Assembly (NCBI RefSeq): GCF_932274485.2
Contig: NC_065879.2
Coordinates: 41,534,436 to 41,598,435, forward strand
Source of the DNA: Patella vulgata
Lineage: Eukaryota > Mollusca > Gastropoda > Patellidae
Direction: 5' to 3'
Length of the DNA stretch: 64,000 nucleotides
Under the pieces are notes generated by a model. The model worked only from the letters and a program-made list of their open reading frames with translations. It was not told the origin of the DNA and ran no database searches. Shown piece by piece: positions 47,780-59,052 of this stretch; within the stretch, counting starts at the first letter, position 1; each line of letters starts with the position of its first letter. A program made the position numbers and the translations under genes.

Positions 47780-48125
47780 TACACTGTAAATATTATTTGG
47801 GTATTTTTATCGTAAATTGACTGGTAGAAAGTTGCCAGTAAAATGACTGTATTTTAACACTGACTTGTAAATTTACACCTAAGTGGTAGATTTAGATTTA
47901 CATGTACAAACAGCTTGTAAATTTACAGTGAGTGTAAAATCACTTCGTTGTAAATTTGTATTTGTTCTTGTAAATAGAAAGTGGGGTAAATTTACATGTA
48001 CATTCACTCTAAATTTACACCGTGGTTGTAAATTTACCTCAAAGTTATCTTACAATCACTGTAAATTCACACTGTGGTTGTAAATTTAAAATACAGTGAT
48101 TTGACTGGTAACTTACTGCAGACCT
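47780..48125. mobile_element. MITE-like palindromic element rich in GTAAATTTACA
   Basis: The phrase TGTAAATTTACA occurs at least six times in both senses. The outer parts are inverted (CAGTAAAATGACTGTATTTTA and TAAAATACAGTGATTTGACTG). No coding capacity. 48400-48700 holds a looser cluster of the same phrases. Confidence 0.6.
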
Positions 48126-48165
48126 TTCAGCCGAGCATGCAAAACACCGTTCGATAATGCAAAAA

Positions 48166-48290
48166 TAATGGGGTTTAACGTCCAACTGTTCTGCTTCTTA
48201 CAATGGAAAGAGTAGGAGGCATGACACGAAGCAAAATATTCTACACAACCCTATGTATGGCATATCGCTGTCTTCATACGCCAGTTAAGT
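48166..48290 (-). mobile_element. SINE family A tail fragment
   Basis: AATGGGGTTTAACGTCCAACTGTTCTGC matches the reversed 3' end of family A; the head is absent. Confidence 0.55.
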
Positions 48291-48722
48291 GCTTTCAGAT
48301 TTTGAATAACCTATTTCTCTAAAAACAGACTAATCTGACTAACATAACAGTAAATATGTTGCACAAAATTCGACATGTGATCGAAGGGGAATAACCGATT
48401 TGAGCACTATTTGACAGTAAATTTACAATTTGTTGTAAAAAATACTATTTTAAATGGCATGCTGTTAATATACAGCTCACATAATGTAAACTGACATTAC
48501 CATTGATGTAATCTTACATGTGGCCAAAGGGGGAATAATCGATGTGGCCACTACTTGACAGTTAATTTACAATTTGCTGTAAAAATAATGTAAACTGCCA
48601 TATGGTTGTATTTCTACATTAAGTTTGATGTAATCTTAAATAAGCTTTGTATTTATATGCATTTACATCGTTTTAAATGTAAGTTAACAAACCATGTGAT
48701 ATTACAAATCGGACACTGAATT

Positions 48723-49205
48723 TTAAAGGAGCTAAATCGCTAACATTTGGGACCTAGAAATTGACACAAGTGGGTCGCAACTCATATAATACTGTAATAT
48801 GAATGTATATAAACTGATTTACATTCAATCGTTTCCGTTTTTACTCTAATTTCAAATCAGTTATGTTCCGTGAAATAAGCCAGCAGTCTCAATCGAATGC
48901 AAATTCCTAGCGTCTGGTTATTCCAGTCTACATACCCCGTTTGGTTTGGTGATATATGATTAGACTCGTTCCTCGAGTCTCTTGCTAGAACTGGGGCTGA
49001 AACGCATTATGGTACACGATTCGTGTACCAATGGTAAAATATTTATTTTGTCTTAAATATTGGATATCAGAAGCCCATCTTTTTCCGGTAAGATCACAGC
49101 ATCAATGTTGTTTTAATTGACAAATAATTCGTGTTTTAAATGTTGAAGATTTTGGATGATATCGAGTTAGAGACTTAGCTACTTTAAGCATACTTATAAC
49201 TGTAA
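48723..49205 (+). repeat. ~480 bp dispersed repeat, copy 2
   Basis: It runs from GGAGCTAAATCGCTAACATTTGGG to GAGTTAGAGACTTAGCTACTTTAA, nearly collinear with the copy at 56430-56915. Confidence 0.75.
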
Positions 49206-49255
49206 ATATACATATAATTTTTTACAGTTTAATAATCGCGTATACATATTACAGT

Positions 49256-49437
49256 GTACTGGTTTTCATTTTTATACGTGCACGCCAATGTGTACACAGG
49301 GCCTCGGTTTTTCGTCCTATCCGAACGACTAGACAGCTGTCCACGCCGGATAAACTTTTTCGGTCAATGCAGGGATCGAACATCCGACCTCCAGGCTAGC
49401 GAGCCAGCGTCTTACCCACTTAGCCACCGTGACCCCC
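49256..49437 (-). mobile_element. SINE family A, head half
   Basis: The right end has the tRNA-like head with box A/B (reversed TTAGCCACCGTG and GATCGAACATCCGACC). The tail half is missing. It is internally shortened at the TCGTCC/CACGCCGG joint. Confidence 0.7.
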
Positions 49438-49469
49438 CTCATAATTAGACTATAGACGAAAAGTAATGA

Positions 49470-49830
49470 AGACTTAAAAGGTCTATCAATGTTAAAATTC
49501 TAAAGAGATGTACAAGTACACGTTTCCTGTAAATCTTACACAAATCCCATATTTAAATATGTTTGAATAGTAGAATTACCCATAAAAACTGTTAATGTAC
49601 AACATACATGTACGATAACAAACATAGTTGTAACAATACAGGTTACATGTAAAAAAAAAACAACAATACGGTTCTGTCTACACTTTTATGGTTAATTTAA
49701 CCATCTTTTACAGCCATACAGTAAATTTATAGTATAAAAACATGCAGTGGTATTTTTACAGCATTATGTTTTAAAAAAATACGTATTTTTCGTTGTAATT
49801 TTACATATATTTTTAACAGTGCAGACATTA
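49470..49830 (+). repeat. ~360 bp direct repeat, copy 1
   Basis: It shares AAAAGGTCTATCAATGTTAAA, ACAACATACATGTAC, and TATAGTATAAAAACATGCAG with 50255-50625, about 80% alike by eye. It ends in a GTAATTTTACAT.TATTTT...GTGCAGAC phrase. Confidence 0.75.
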
Positions 49831-50254
49831 TAAATTACCGGCAAAAAACATCGCAATAAGACTAATTTCCTATTCTTTTAAAAATCTTCGTACGTTAAAA
49901 AATATTTCATTGGCGATATCTGAATAGCATTTTCTTTCATAATTCATTTACCAGCGACTCGAGACTGAAGCATTTTAAAATTTGCAAGAAAAGGAGAACG
50001 GTCGGTATAAATGTATTGGGAAAATTGAGAATATTTTCTGAAAATTGAACGAAAGCACGTGGCCAGATAAGTTTTTTTTTTAAAATGGGTGTAAAATGTT
50101 TCTTAAATAGTTCCAAAGAAAATCCCTAAATATCAGGGCTACAATATCGATAAACACATTCCTGTTTCGAATTCATCGGGGGTTTATTGTCCATTTTACC
50201 ATGCCTGAATAATGTTCTAATAGACAATTCGAAGCAGCAGTGTAAAGTAATGTA

Positions 50255-50625
50255 GCCTTAAAAGGTCTATCAATGTTAAAGTTCAAAAGAGATGTAGAAT
50301 TACACGTTTCTTGTAAATTGTACACAAATCCTGTATTTAAACATGTTTGAACAGTAGGACTGCCCATAAAAAGCAGTCAAAGTACAACATACATGTACTT
50401 TAAACCAATCAATACAGATTACATGTAATAAAAATACAGTTCTAACTTGTAAAACTACACTTTTATTGTTAATTTACCAATTTTTCTTACAGCAATCCCA
50501 TGTTACCTCGCTAATATAGTAAATTTATAGTATAAAAACATGCAGTGGTATTTTTACAGCGTTATGTTAAAGAAATTACATATTTTTCACTATAATTTTA
50601 CATTTATTTTTTATGTGCAGACCCT
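50255..50625 (+). repeat. ~360 bp direct repeat, copy 2
   Basis: Partner of 49470-49830, in the same orientation about 785 bp apart. The small ORF on its minus strand is a repeat shadow. Confidence 0.75.
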
Positions 50626-50639
50626 ATTTCGAAACTTCT

Positions 50640-51415
50640 TTATAGTTCGAAATTTCGTTTGCTTGTCTAACCGAATCTGGAAGTGTTGTTAAATAACCCG
50701 CGTTCTGTGTGGCGTGAAAGAAAGATGAGCCAATCAAATTGACTGTTACGTCGCGTTCTCATCGTGTGGTGTGCGGAACTGTGGGTAGACATTCGCGGCG
50801 ATAGAAAACAAAATAAAGCTTGTATTTCCGATTAGCTGCTTGGAACACCGATGTCGATTAGTTAATCGAATGACTGACATCGTAGGGTAAAAAGTCGTGC
50901 GTATGGTCCCTGACGCGACCTCCCATTACAACTTCTCAGATCTAATGTAGTGGCACACTGATCAACAGTGAATATTCGATATGCCGCTAATATCACGGAG
51001 AGGGATGACATCGATAGGGGTTAATGAGCTCGCAATATTAACTTTTTTCCTTCTGCATATTAAATATTCTAGAACATTTTTGCAGAAATAGAACACTGGT
51101 TAATGGTATTTGAAGTAAAATAAAGTATATAAAATGAATAAAAGGCACTATATTCTGCCCGGACTAGTTCACTTTTTTGTAAACACTGCACCATCACATG
51201 TAGAATGCATACGAACTTTATAAAGGTTAGTCATCGCAAAACAGATTGATGTAGTGGAGGCTATCGAAAGTATGAAAACCGAAATATAGATCTATATTTT
51301 AATCAGACTGTTTAGTAAAGGCATAAAAACAACTAATTAATTTGATTGAATAATTTGGCGTTTGAAATACATTTCTAATCATTAAGCATTCGGTGATTTG
51401 AAATTGTACTTTTTT
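50640..51415. other. Stretch without a supported gene
   Basis: No ORF of note and no repeat family recognised by eye. The right end abuts the 51420-52431 element. Confidence 0.35.
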
Positions 51416-51419
51416 GCTA

Positions 51420-52431
51420 GGAGAGCGGGGCTAGTTCGCACTATGGACAAGTCCGAACCCCATTCATATCTCGCGCCTAGAGCATGATGACGCAACCGCC
51501 GCCAAATTGATTGGTCATCTGACCGATACGATTGTTTTACATTCATTATGGTGGACTTGAGAAAATAATAGTCGAATTTGTACAGTAATAGGCCACTTTG
51601 TTCAGTTCGATTCATGACCTCCACAATACAAAATCACGTGTTATGTATAAAGAGTCCTGTTGTGGCTAGTTCGAATCTTTTGCTCGGGGCAAGTTCGTCC
51701 GTGTGCGAATTTGCCCTTCGGGGGTGCGAACGTAACCATATCATAACGGTATTGAAAATCGTCATATTCTTTGTATGCATATCTGTTTACTAGTGCGTAA
51801 AACTTAATGATAACCTAAGACACTTAGATCTGCATTTGATTTTTTCAGAATTTAAAACGATCCAGCGAAACCATTGTACGCAAATACAAGAGGAAACGAG
51901 CTGGGGTCACGACAGGAGAGATCAAACGGCAGGCCTTAGAACATGAATGATTGCCCTTCTACGCCATCAACATCTGCTAACTCTGCTACGCCTTACTGCA
52001 TCTGCTAACTCTGCTACGCCTTCTGCATCTGTTAACGAGCGTGAATCATTGTCACCTATAAAAAGTTCATTTAATACTACCAGAAATAGATACTATATCG
52101 AAACTGTATCGAGAAGGTGGATATATTTGTGATATTGTTTTAGTTTCATTGAATAAATAAATAACTGAATAAATAAATGTCTTTTTATTTCTTAGGGCGA
52201 ACTTGCCCCAACCGGGGGCGAACTTGCCCCGACTTGCCCCTTGTCGGGGCAAGTTCGCCCATTCGGAAATGGTGACTTTGATATACGCCTAGCAATAAAA
52301 CTCTTTAATGTATGCTGTAAATTAGCCAACTCCGCTATCTTTAATCTAGTATAGTCTACGGTAACGTAGCTTCAAAAGTTATCGAGATATGCTGGTTTTA
52401 TTAAAAATGGTGCGAACTAGCCCCGCTCTCC
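51420..52431. mobile_element. 1012 bp element with perfect 22 bp TIRs and GCTA target duplication
   Basis: The ends are exact inverted copies starting GGAGAGCGGGGCTAGTTCGC (51420-51441 and 52410-52431), flanked by GCTA on both sides (51416-51419 and 52432-52435). Inside, the related phrase CGGGGCAAGTTCG recurs in both senses (near 51685, 52195, 52215, 52250), which looks like subterminal transposase-binding repeats. It contains a splice-framed scrap at 51849-51950. The superfamily is not assigned. Confidence 0.85.
51849..51950 (+). pseudogene. Exon-like scrap inside the 1.0 kb TIR element
   Basis: After a good pyrimidine tract and TTTTTCAG, the frame encodes ETIVRKYKRKRAGVTTGEI, then KRQALEHE and a stop: a basic C-terminus of unknown origin. 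It could be the last exon of the parental transposon gene or captured host sequence. A 32 bp phrase with CATCTGCTAACTCTGCTACG is tandemly repeated just after it. Confidence 0.35.
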
Positions 52432-52449
52432 GCTACATAGATAACAAAC

Positions 52450-52596
52450 CTCATCTCTCAACCCTCCGTGTTCCGAGATAAGAGTTGGTCCTATTAACTT
52501 CAACGTAGCAAATGCGGGAGCATATAATCCCATCTGACACGGGTACAACTCCCCTCTTTTTAAATCAAAGCGACAGTAGATTGCTTTTTCCGACAT
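52450..52596 (-). CDS. Candidate first exon of an unrecognised minus-strand gene
   Basis: ATG in AAAATGTCGG starts MSEKAIYCRFDLKRGELYPC then QMGLYAPAFATLKLIG and SEHGGLRDE, ending at a GAG|GTTTGT donor in phase 0 (49 codons). Upstream on the minus strand are TTGATTGGCTATTG (CCAAT type) and GGCCCCGCCTT (GC-box type), as in a promoter. The 1.0 kb TIR element lies 15 bases beyond the donor. No family is recognised, and no second exon was found. Confidence 0.35.
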
Positions 52597-52619
52597 TTTA
52601 AATTTACGTCTGTAACACA

Positions 52620-52720
52620 TAAAGGCGGGGCCTCATGTGCAATAGCCAATCAAAGAACAAATCTGATCAGAGTTGCGCAGTAGTAATACGCCGTAATTTT
52701 GAACGTCCGAATCAATTTTG
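52620..52720 (-). promoter_or_regulatory. Possible promoter of the candidate exon at 52450-52596
   Basis: It combines a CCAAT-type motif (reverse of CAATAGCCAATCAAAG near 52645) and a GC-box-like GGCCCCGCC near 52630, 30-60 bases before the ATG. Motif-based inference only. Confidence 0.3.
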
Positions 52721-54035
52721 ATAAAAAAAAAAACAACGCTTGATTTACTTTATTGTCAATATTTGCTGATAAATGAATGTTGTTTCAGTAGATTGGACTG
52801 CATATGTGTAATAATTACTAATAGTATAAAATTAACCTATTTTTAAGATGGTACATGCATTAATAAAGAAATTGAGTTTGCCACTTGGAACTAAAGGCAT
52901 CCAATCGTAGCTAAAAACAAGCACATGAGTATATCTCAGCGTTTTTAGTTACGTTCTCGTAGCTATCCCCTACATAGTGTATCAAATTATATATTGTTTC
53001 TAAATTATCGTTGTGTCATTTTAGCGCGATGAATAGCCTAATAACAGTATTTACTAAAAAGAAAAAGATTCCCAAATGTTTATGAATTGAATTGTATAGC
53101 AATAATTTAAAGATTAGGGTCTGGTTAAAACACACATCCTAATACGTTTAAGGCGGTATTATACTGACGGCTTTACAACACACATGACAAGAATGCAATT
53201 ATTAACAAACATATGCAAGTAAAGTTGAGAAATAACCAATTTTATGTTCAACAATCGGAAAATAAGTAAACAACCCGACTTTCCTTAAATGAAAATTTAA
53301 TCGAATGGCTAACCTTATCCCTAATCAAAATAGGACATCCAAACAACAGAATTCAAGATTTAAACCGAGGCGAGAAAAAAACTCTAATGAAATTCAATGA
53401 AGTTATTATTACATCCCTTTAAACTCACCCATTCCATTCGTTTACTGATTCATTTGATCGCCTTCTTAAAACAGATCTGCTTTCATCCATGCTAAAATTC
53501 GTTCTGTGCCACTTAACTTAATAGACTGAAAAGTTGATTTAATTAAGCATAGAGATAACCATTTGGCTTCAGTAATTCAACATGATTATTTATATAAATG
53601 TCGCAGGTGTAAACGTTCGATATTTCTGACGTTAACCGTGACGTTATGACACCAAATCCACCTCATTATCTGAATGTATTCCCTCGTACGAATTTGGCCA
53701 TTTTTGTGCGACGTTTCGGCCAACCCAGTGAGACAGATGCCCAGCTAAATCAATGTTGGTCGGACTGATCCTACCAGGCTAACCGACGACCTTTGTCAAC
53801 TTGTTTTTCATGGTTTGATGACCGTAACGGAAAGAATTAATAATACGATTCGCGAACACCTGACTCCACTCAAGAGATTGTTTAGCGGGAAGGAAAGACG
53901 ATCCTACTTCTTGTCACGTAATAGCTTCAGTCGAAGACACACCAACTGACTAAATCACAGGCCAAACCATTAAAGCGCACGCGTTAGACCACGTAATGCA
54001 TCTGTGAACCAAAAACAGAAACTATTATTAGCAAA
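52721..54035. other. Stretch without a supported gene
   Basis: AT-rich with no splice-framed coding segment or clear repeat recognised by eye. Confidence 0.35.
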
Positions 54036-54039
54036 GACG

Positions 54040-55545
54040 TTTAAGTTTATTACATTTAATATAGCGCCCATTACTGCTATACATGCATTCAATGGCACTT
54101 TACAATTAAAATAAATAATTTAGTATGTACATGAATATAATTGTAGTATATTAATAAATAATCAATTTGTGAAGGTCCTTTGGAAAAGGTACGTTTTTAG
54201 TGATTTCTTAAAACTATCCTGAGAGTTAGAGTTTTTTTTTTAAAACTGTCGGGTATATAGATCATTCCATAGCCGTGGGCCCGCGACACTGAAAGACCTG
54301 TCCGCAAATGTTTTCCTTTTTGTAGCCGGGACGTATAGTGACTGACTGTTTGAAAATCGTGTCGAATATCGGTTGGGATTGGGTTTAAGTAAATCTATCA
54401 AGTACTGGGGAGCAAGGCTATTTAAACACTTATATACTAGAAACAATAGTTTATATTCTGCACGAGCATGTATAGGCAAAAAGTGAAGTTCTTTCAGGGC
54501 ATCTGTTGAACTTGAATATTTTGACTGTCCGAGGATCATTTTTGCTGTAAGGTTTTGTATTCTTTGAAGCGGTAACAAAGTATTTTTTGGCAGATTGACA
54601 TAGAGGCTATTGCAGTAGTCCCGATGTGAAAATATAAGAGCATTAGCAAGTTTTAAACGAGAATTTCTATAAAAGTAGCGGTTTATTTTCTTGATATTGA
54701 ATAGTGATATTGCAGCGGTTCGGAATTTTATTGCGATATGTTTTTTGAGAATGAGATTTTCATCCATTGAGACACCGAGAATTTAAACATGGTTTGGTAG
54801 TTTGACAGACACATCTCCAACTTTAATCTCTGTTGTACATTTTTGCAGATTTCTGTTACTACCAAAAACTATAAATTCTGATTTATCATCATTCATTTTA
54901 AGCCGGTTACTAAGCATCCAATGTTTAATGTCATCCATTGTGGAAGACAAACGCGAGATCGTTTCCAACTCCGATGAAATCTCGCCAGCTTTAAAACTAC
55001 CGTAGATGTTATGATCATCGGCATACCTAACGCGATTAAGGTCATTCTTAACACTGTGCTGCAATGTGCACTGCTAGAATAACATGTGAAGAAAACTGGA
55101 CCGTTTATACTACCTTGAGGAACAGAAAAATTTATATCGACTGGTGTCGAATTAGGTTGATTGATATTAACATTAAAGCTTCTACCAGAGAGATAGAAAG
55201 CTACCCATTCGTGTGCGGTTTCACAAACGCCAAAGCATTTTTGAAGGATTTCAAGCAACAGTTCATGGTTCACAGTATCAAACGCGGCACTAAGATCTAT
55301 GGCAACAAAAGGGGATAATAATTGATGTTCCATATTGTGTAAGATATCGTTATATATTTTAAGGATTAATGTTTCTGTACATATAATTTTTACGATATGC
55401 GCTCTGGTATGATTTTAAGAGATGATGGTTGTCCATGTGCTTTGTAAAGCTGATCAGAGAAGCTTTTTCGACCAAGACGTTGTGGATAACCTCATGTTTG
55501 TATAATGAGGAAATGAAACTATCTTGATTCATTGTTCCCGAACCC
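54040..55545 (-). mobile_element. CR1/L2-like LINE, 5' truncated and decayed
   Basis: The minus strand carries RT blocks in order: HHLLKSYQSAYRKNY, AIDLSAAFDTVNHELLLEIL, SVPQGSINGP, YADDHNIYGSF, then the C-terminal end IFSHRDYCNSLYVNLPK, LPIHARAEYKLLFLVYKCLN, RSFSVAGPRLWNDL, typical of CR1/L2-group elements. The coding is broken by a frameshift near 55370, one near 55070, and an in-frame TAA near 54785. The 3' end reads CGCTATATTAAATGTAATAAA, the stem typical of this group, at about 54055. Confidence 0.85.
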
Positions 55546-55699
55546 AATCATTTTCCCCCGGATTTAGACAAAAATATATTTTTTTAGTAGATGCGAAGAT
55601 GGGTTTCTATTATTTGGAGAAAAAAAAATATACGTCATTGTTTTTACTCATGTGTCCCAGGTTGACACATCCATTAAACCAATCTATAATCGATAAAGA

Positions 55700-56035
55700 G
55701 TTTAAGGGAGCTAAATCCTTATTCTTTGGAACCTAGAAATGGACACAAATAGGTCGCAACGCATATAATAACGTAATATGAATGTATATAAACTGATTTA
55801 CATTCAATCGTTTTACATTCAATCATTTCTAATTTTACTGTAATTTCTAATCAGTATGGTCGGCTAAATACGCAAAGAGTCCAAATTGTATGGCAGAAGC
55901 CCCATCTTTTCACGGTAAGATAAGAACATCAATATTGATTTAAATGGACCAGTGAGTCTTGTTTGCATTGTCGAAGACTGTGAATGATATTGACTTAAAG
56001 ATTTGCCTCCTGTAGATTAACATATGACTGTTAAA
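55700..56035 (+). repeat. ~480 bp dispersed repeat, copy 3 (internally deleted)
   Basis: It shares GGAGCTAAATCC, TAATATGAATGTATATAAACTG, CATCTTTTCACGGTAAGAT and GACTTAAAGATT with copies 2 and 4; the middle is shorter. Confidence 0.7.
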
Positions 56036-56429
56036 TTTGAATAAAGTGTGAATAATGATGGACTATTTTAAAAGAGCATAAATATTATCTCTAGCTTCAC
56101 TCCAGACATAAAACTTGTAGATATAATGTTAATGTGTAGCAGGTGTTTCGCATACGGCTGGATCCTAGATTTTGTGCGAGCCATGCGTATGGTAATTGGT
56201 CTTGAATTGACGGATTAAGACCACATAACTCATAGTTTCATTTGTAGGTTTAACTTCCTTAGCATTGGCATTTTTTATCACTTAAAGTAGAAACCGCAAC
56301 AGAGCTAATCTGAACCAGGGTCCTTATTAAAAAAAATTAAGCTAAACTATCTGCAGCCTGCCCATTCTGAATCTTGGTGTATACTTTAGCCCGACCTAGC
56401 CAATGAAAAGGCTGCATTCTTACAATATT

Positions 56430-56915
56430 AAAGGAGCTAAATCGCTAATATTTGGGACCTAGAAATTGAAACAAATGGGTCGCAATGCATATAATAATGT
56501 AATATGAATGTATATAAACTGATTTACATTCAATCGTTTCCGTTTTTACTCTAATTTCAAATCAGTTAAGTTAGGCGAAATACGCCAGAAGTCTCACTCG
56601 AATGGCAGCCTCTAGCATCTGGTTATTCCAGTCTAAACCAATAGTATTTATTGCGTATGCTCTCCAGATAAGAATATGTTGTCACCGTTTGACATGACTT
56701 GTGGAATATGTCTAGTCTCGTTCTTCGAGTCCATTGTTACAAATAGCGCTGAAACGCATTATGGTTTATTTTGTCTTAAATGTTGGATATCAGAAGGCCA
56801 TCTTTCCCGGTAAGATCACAACATCAATGTTGATTTAAATTGACAATAATTCGTGTTTTCAATGTCGAAAACTTTGGATGATACTGAGTTAGAGACTTGG
56901 CTACTTTAATATTTT
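56430..56915 (+). repeat. ~480 bp dispersed repeat, copy 4
   Basis: It runs from AGGAGCTAAATCGCTAATATTTG to GAGTTAGAGACTTGGCTACTTTAA and is the best match to copy 2. No coding capacity, and no inverted ends were identified. Confidence 0.75.
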
Positions 56916-57696
56916 CAAGAAGGCCCCATGAGTATTATAGGCGCGGGACTATAGGTTATATTGTAATATTTGTTAAAGGCTCAATACCACTCTTGTTGTA
57001 ACTGAATAATATGTCCCAAACTTTATTCTGGTCAACAAATTGTACTATTTTACAATATTCCAATTAATTGATGATATAAATTTCATCTTGACACACGTTA
57101 TTTAAAAAATTGGAAAAATTCAACTAAATGATTTGAAAAGCCTGACGTAAAGCTTTTCAAATGTGACTTGGATTTAAAAATATTTTTGAACCCTCTGGAC
57201 AAGTAAAATAGGATTTAATGGATAATTTACACAACAGGTAGGACACTAACACATCTAGTACTTAGAATAAGGCTATTTTTATTTTATGGAGCTGTCAAGC
57301 CAGCAAGAGTGTTATTGTCCCTTTTACAAGCCAAGTACTTGTAGTGAGGCTGATGTCCTCCGCCGAAATCCCAAAATAAAAAGATGACACATATTAATTA
57401 ATTGCACATTTATCGTTTTCAAAAGTATTGAGCAATCAAACTGGTTATTACCTATACTTAGTCTAAGCATAAAATGATCACGGTCAAACTCAGTCAAGGT
57501 GTTGAATGACTTGGTAGTGAAACTATGCATTCAGTTTCATCACTCTCCATCAGTTAGAATCAAAGTTATCTTGTCCCAAAGTACCAACCAGTGAAATTGC
57601 TTAGCTCTGCTTAGCTTTAGTGGGAAATGGCAATCATTTAACTCAGTCAGGATATTCATTCACCTAATGAAGATTTACATCAAGTTTAAACATTCT

Positions 57697-57903
57697 TGGG
57701 GTTGTGGATGGTTAGCGTGTTGGCGCTGTATCATAAGGTTGGTCATTGAGTCAACTGGGTTTTCTCAGGGTCCTCCGGTTTCCCCCACTGCTAAAGACTC
57801 CTACACGCAAGCGAATTATTGAAATAAAATTGAACCATATGTTAGTCCTGAAATTACCTACTTTGTGTGTCGAGTGGACGTTACCCCCCCCCCTCTCTCT
57901 CTC
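57697..57903 (+). mobile_element. SINE family B, shortened copy with 11 bp target duplication
   Basis: It is flanked by TTAAACATTCT at 57686-57696 and 57904-57914. The head is shortened and the box B region is missing. The body reads CCTCCGGTTTCCCCC...GACTCCTACACGCAAGCG, and it ends GTGGACGTTACCCCC and (CT)n. It is inserted in the 57.3-58.6 kb tandem repeat, so it is younger than that array. Confidence 0.9.
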
Positions 57904-58133
57904 TTAAACATTCTACCTCTATTAAAAGCAGGGTCGTTACGTTCTAAAGTCTCGACCAATTAATTTGCTTATTAGCCAAAACAGAAAATCCTCATGATCG
58001 AACTTAGTCAAGGTATTGATATAATGAATCTATACTCGGAATTTCATCGCTCTCAACCAATCAAATTGCGTATCTCTGTTTAGCCTAAGCGGAAAATGCG
58101 CATGATCGAACTCCATCAAGGCCTTCACTTAAT

Positions 58134-58211
58134 ACACTCGGCAAACCTCGGCAGATTCCGTTACTTTACATCTAGATAGGGTACTGGAATCTGCTGAGGT
58201 TTGTCGAGTGT
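58134..58211. mobile_element. 78 bp hairpin MITE with 26 bp TIRs
   Basis: ACACTCGGCAAACCTCGGCA...ATTCC returns inverted as GGAAT...GAGTGT with two mismatches and a 26 bp loop. Flanks CACTTAAT and CACCTAAT form an 8 bp target duplication with one change, and the surrounding tandem unit reads through when it is removed. The 8 bp duplication suggests hAT-type mobilisation. Confidence 0.8.
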
Positions 58212-58623
58212 CACCTAATGAACCCCTACACCAAGTTTGAACATTCTACATCAATTAGAAGGAGAGTTATAGTGTTCCAAAGTCTCGACCAATCAAATTG
58301 CTTATCGCTCTGCTTACCCAGAGCAAAAGAGTTTTAATGCTCGGTATCGAACTTAGTCAAGATATTGATGTAATGAAACTATACACCAAGTTTCATCACT
58401 CTCTTTCTCGATTAGAACTAAAGTTATCGTGCCCCAAAGCATCAAATTGTTTATCTCTGCTTACCCTTCGCAGAAAATGCTCATCTTCGAACTCCATCGC
58501 GGTATTCACCTAAGAAACCCCTACACCAATTATAAGGAAATTTACATCCCAAACTTAGGCTGCCTGTCTACAGCTAGCTCCGCCTGAGAACAGGTGGCGG
58601 CGCCCTTGAAAAATAATTTCACA

Positions 58624-58773
58624 GAGGCGGTTGTGTTTGCGAAGACAAATTTAGGAGTATCTAACCTTGTTTTGAAAGATAAACAGATTGAAACTCTAAA
58701 GACAGTTTACAATGGCAAAGAATGTATTGTATATTACCCACTAGCACATTTTATTATATACCGCTTTTAATCT
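58624..58773 (+). pseudogene. Helicase-like fragment (RecQ-type Q motif), degenerate
   Basis: The frame reads NLGVSNLVLKDKQIETLKTV then YNGKECIVYYPLAHFI, resembling the segment before the Walker A motif of RecQ-like helicases (LKxxQxEALxxxxxGKDxxVxLPTG). The GxGKS loop itself is missing, and a stop follows soon after. It is preceded by TTTCACAG, so it could be a copied exon. Assignment is tentative. Confidence 0.35.
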
Positions 58774-59052
58774 GCAGAAGTTGACAATTTACGAATGACA
58801 CGCGTTTACATAATACATGTGCTTTTTAAAGTTATTTTTACTCTGTTGTGTACACAAAGCGGTACAGTAGTCCCGTCCATAAGTCCCGCCCCAAAATGAT
58901 CACGTGAGCGTTTTAAATGGAGTCTAACTGGGACAGTGATCGTAATCTCGAAGTATGACGTAGAAGTATCGCTGCGTGCAGTTTGGGAAATTTATTGTGT
59001 CCCCAAAAAGTGTGACGGGCGGAGAGACAGACAGACGGACAGTTCCATTTTA

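Larger units (their letters stand above)
57330..58560 (+). repeat. Degenerate tandem repeat, ~150-170 bp period
   Basis: The phrase ATGATCGAACT.AGTCAAGGTATT...CACC.AGTTTCATC.CTCTC...TCGACCAATCAAATTGC recurs about six times with decay. It is interrupted by the family B SINE at 57697-57903 and a small hairpin MITE at 58134-58211. ORFs here are shadows. Confidence 0.7.
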
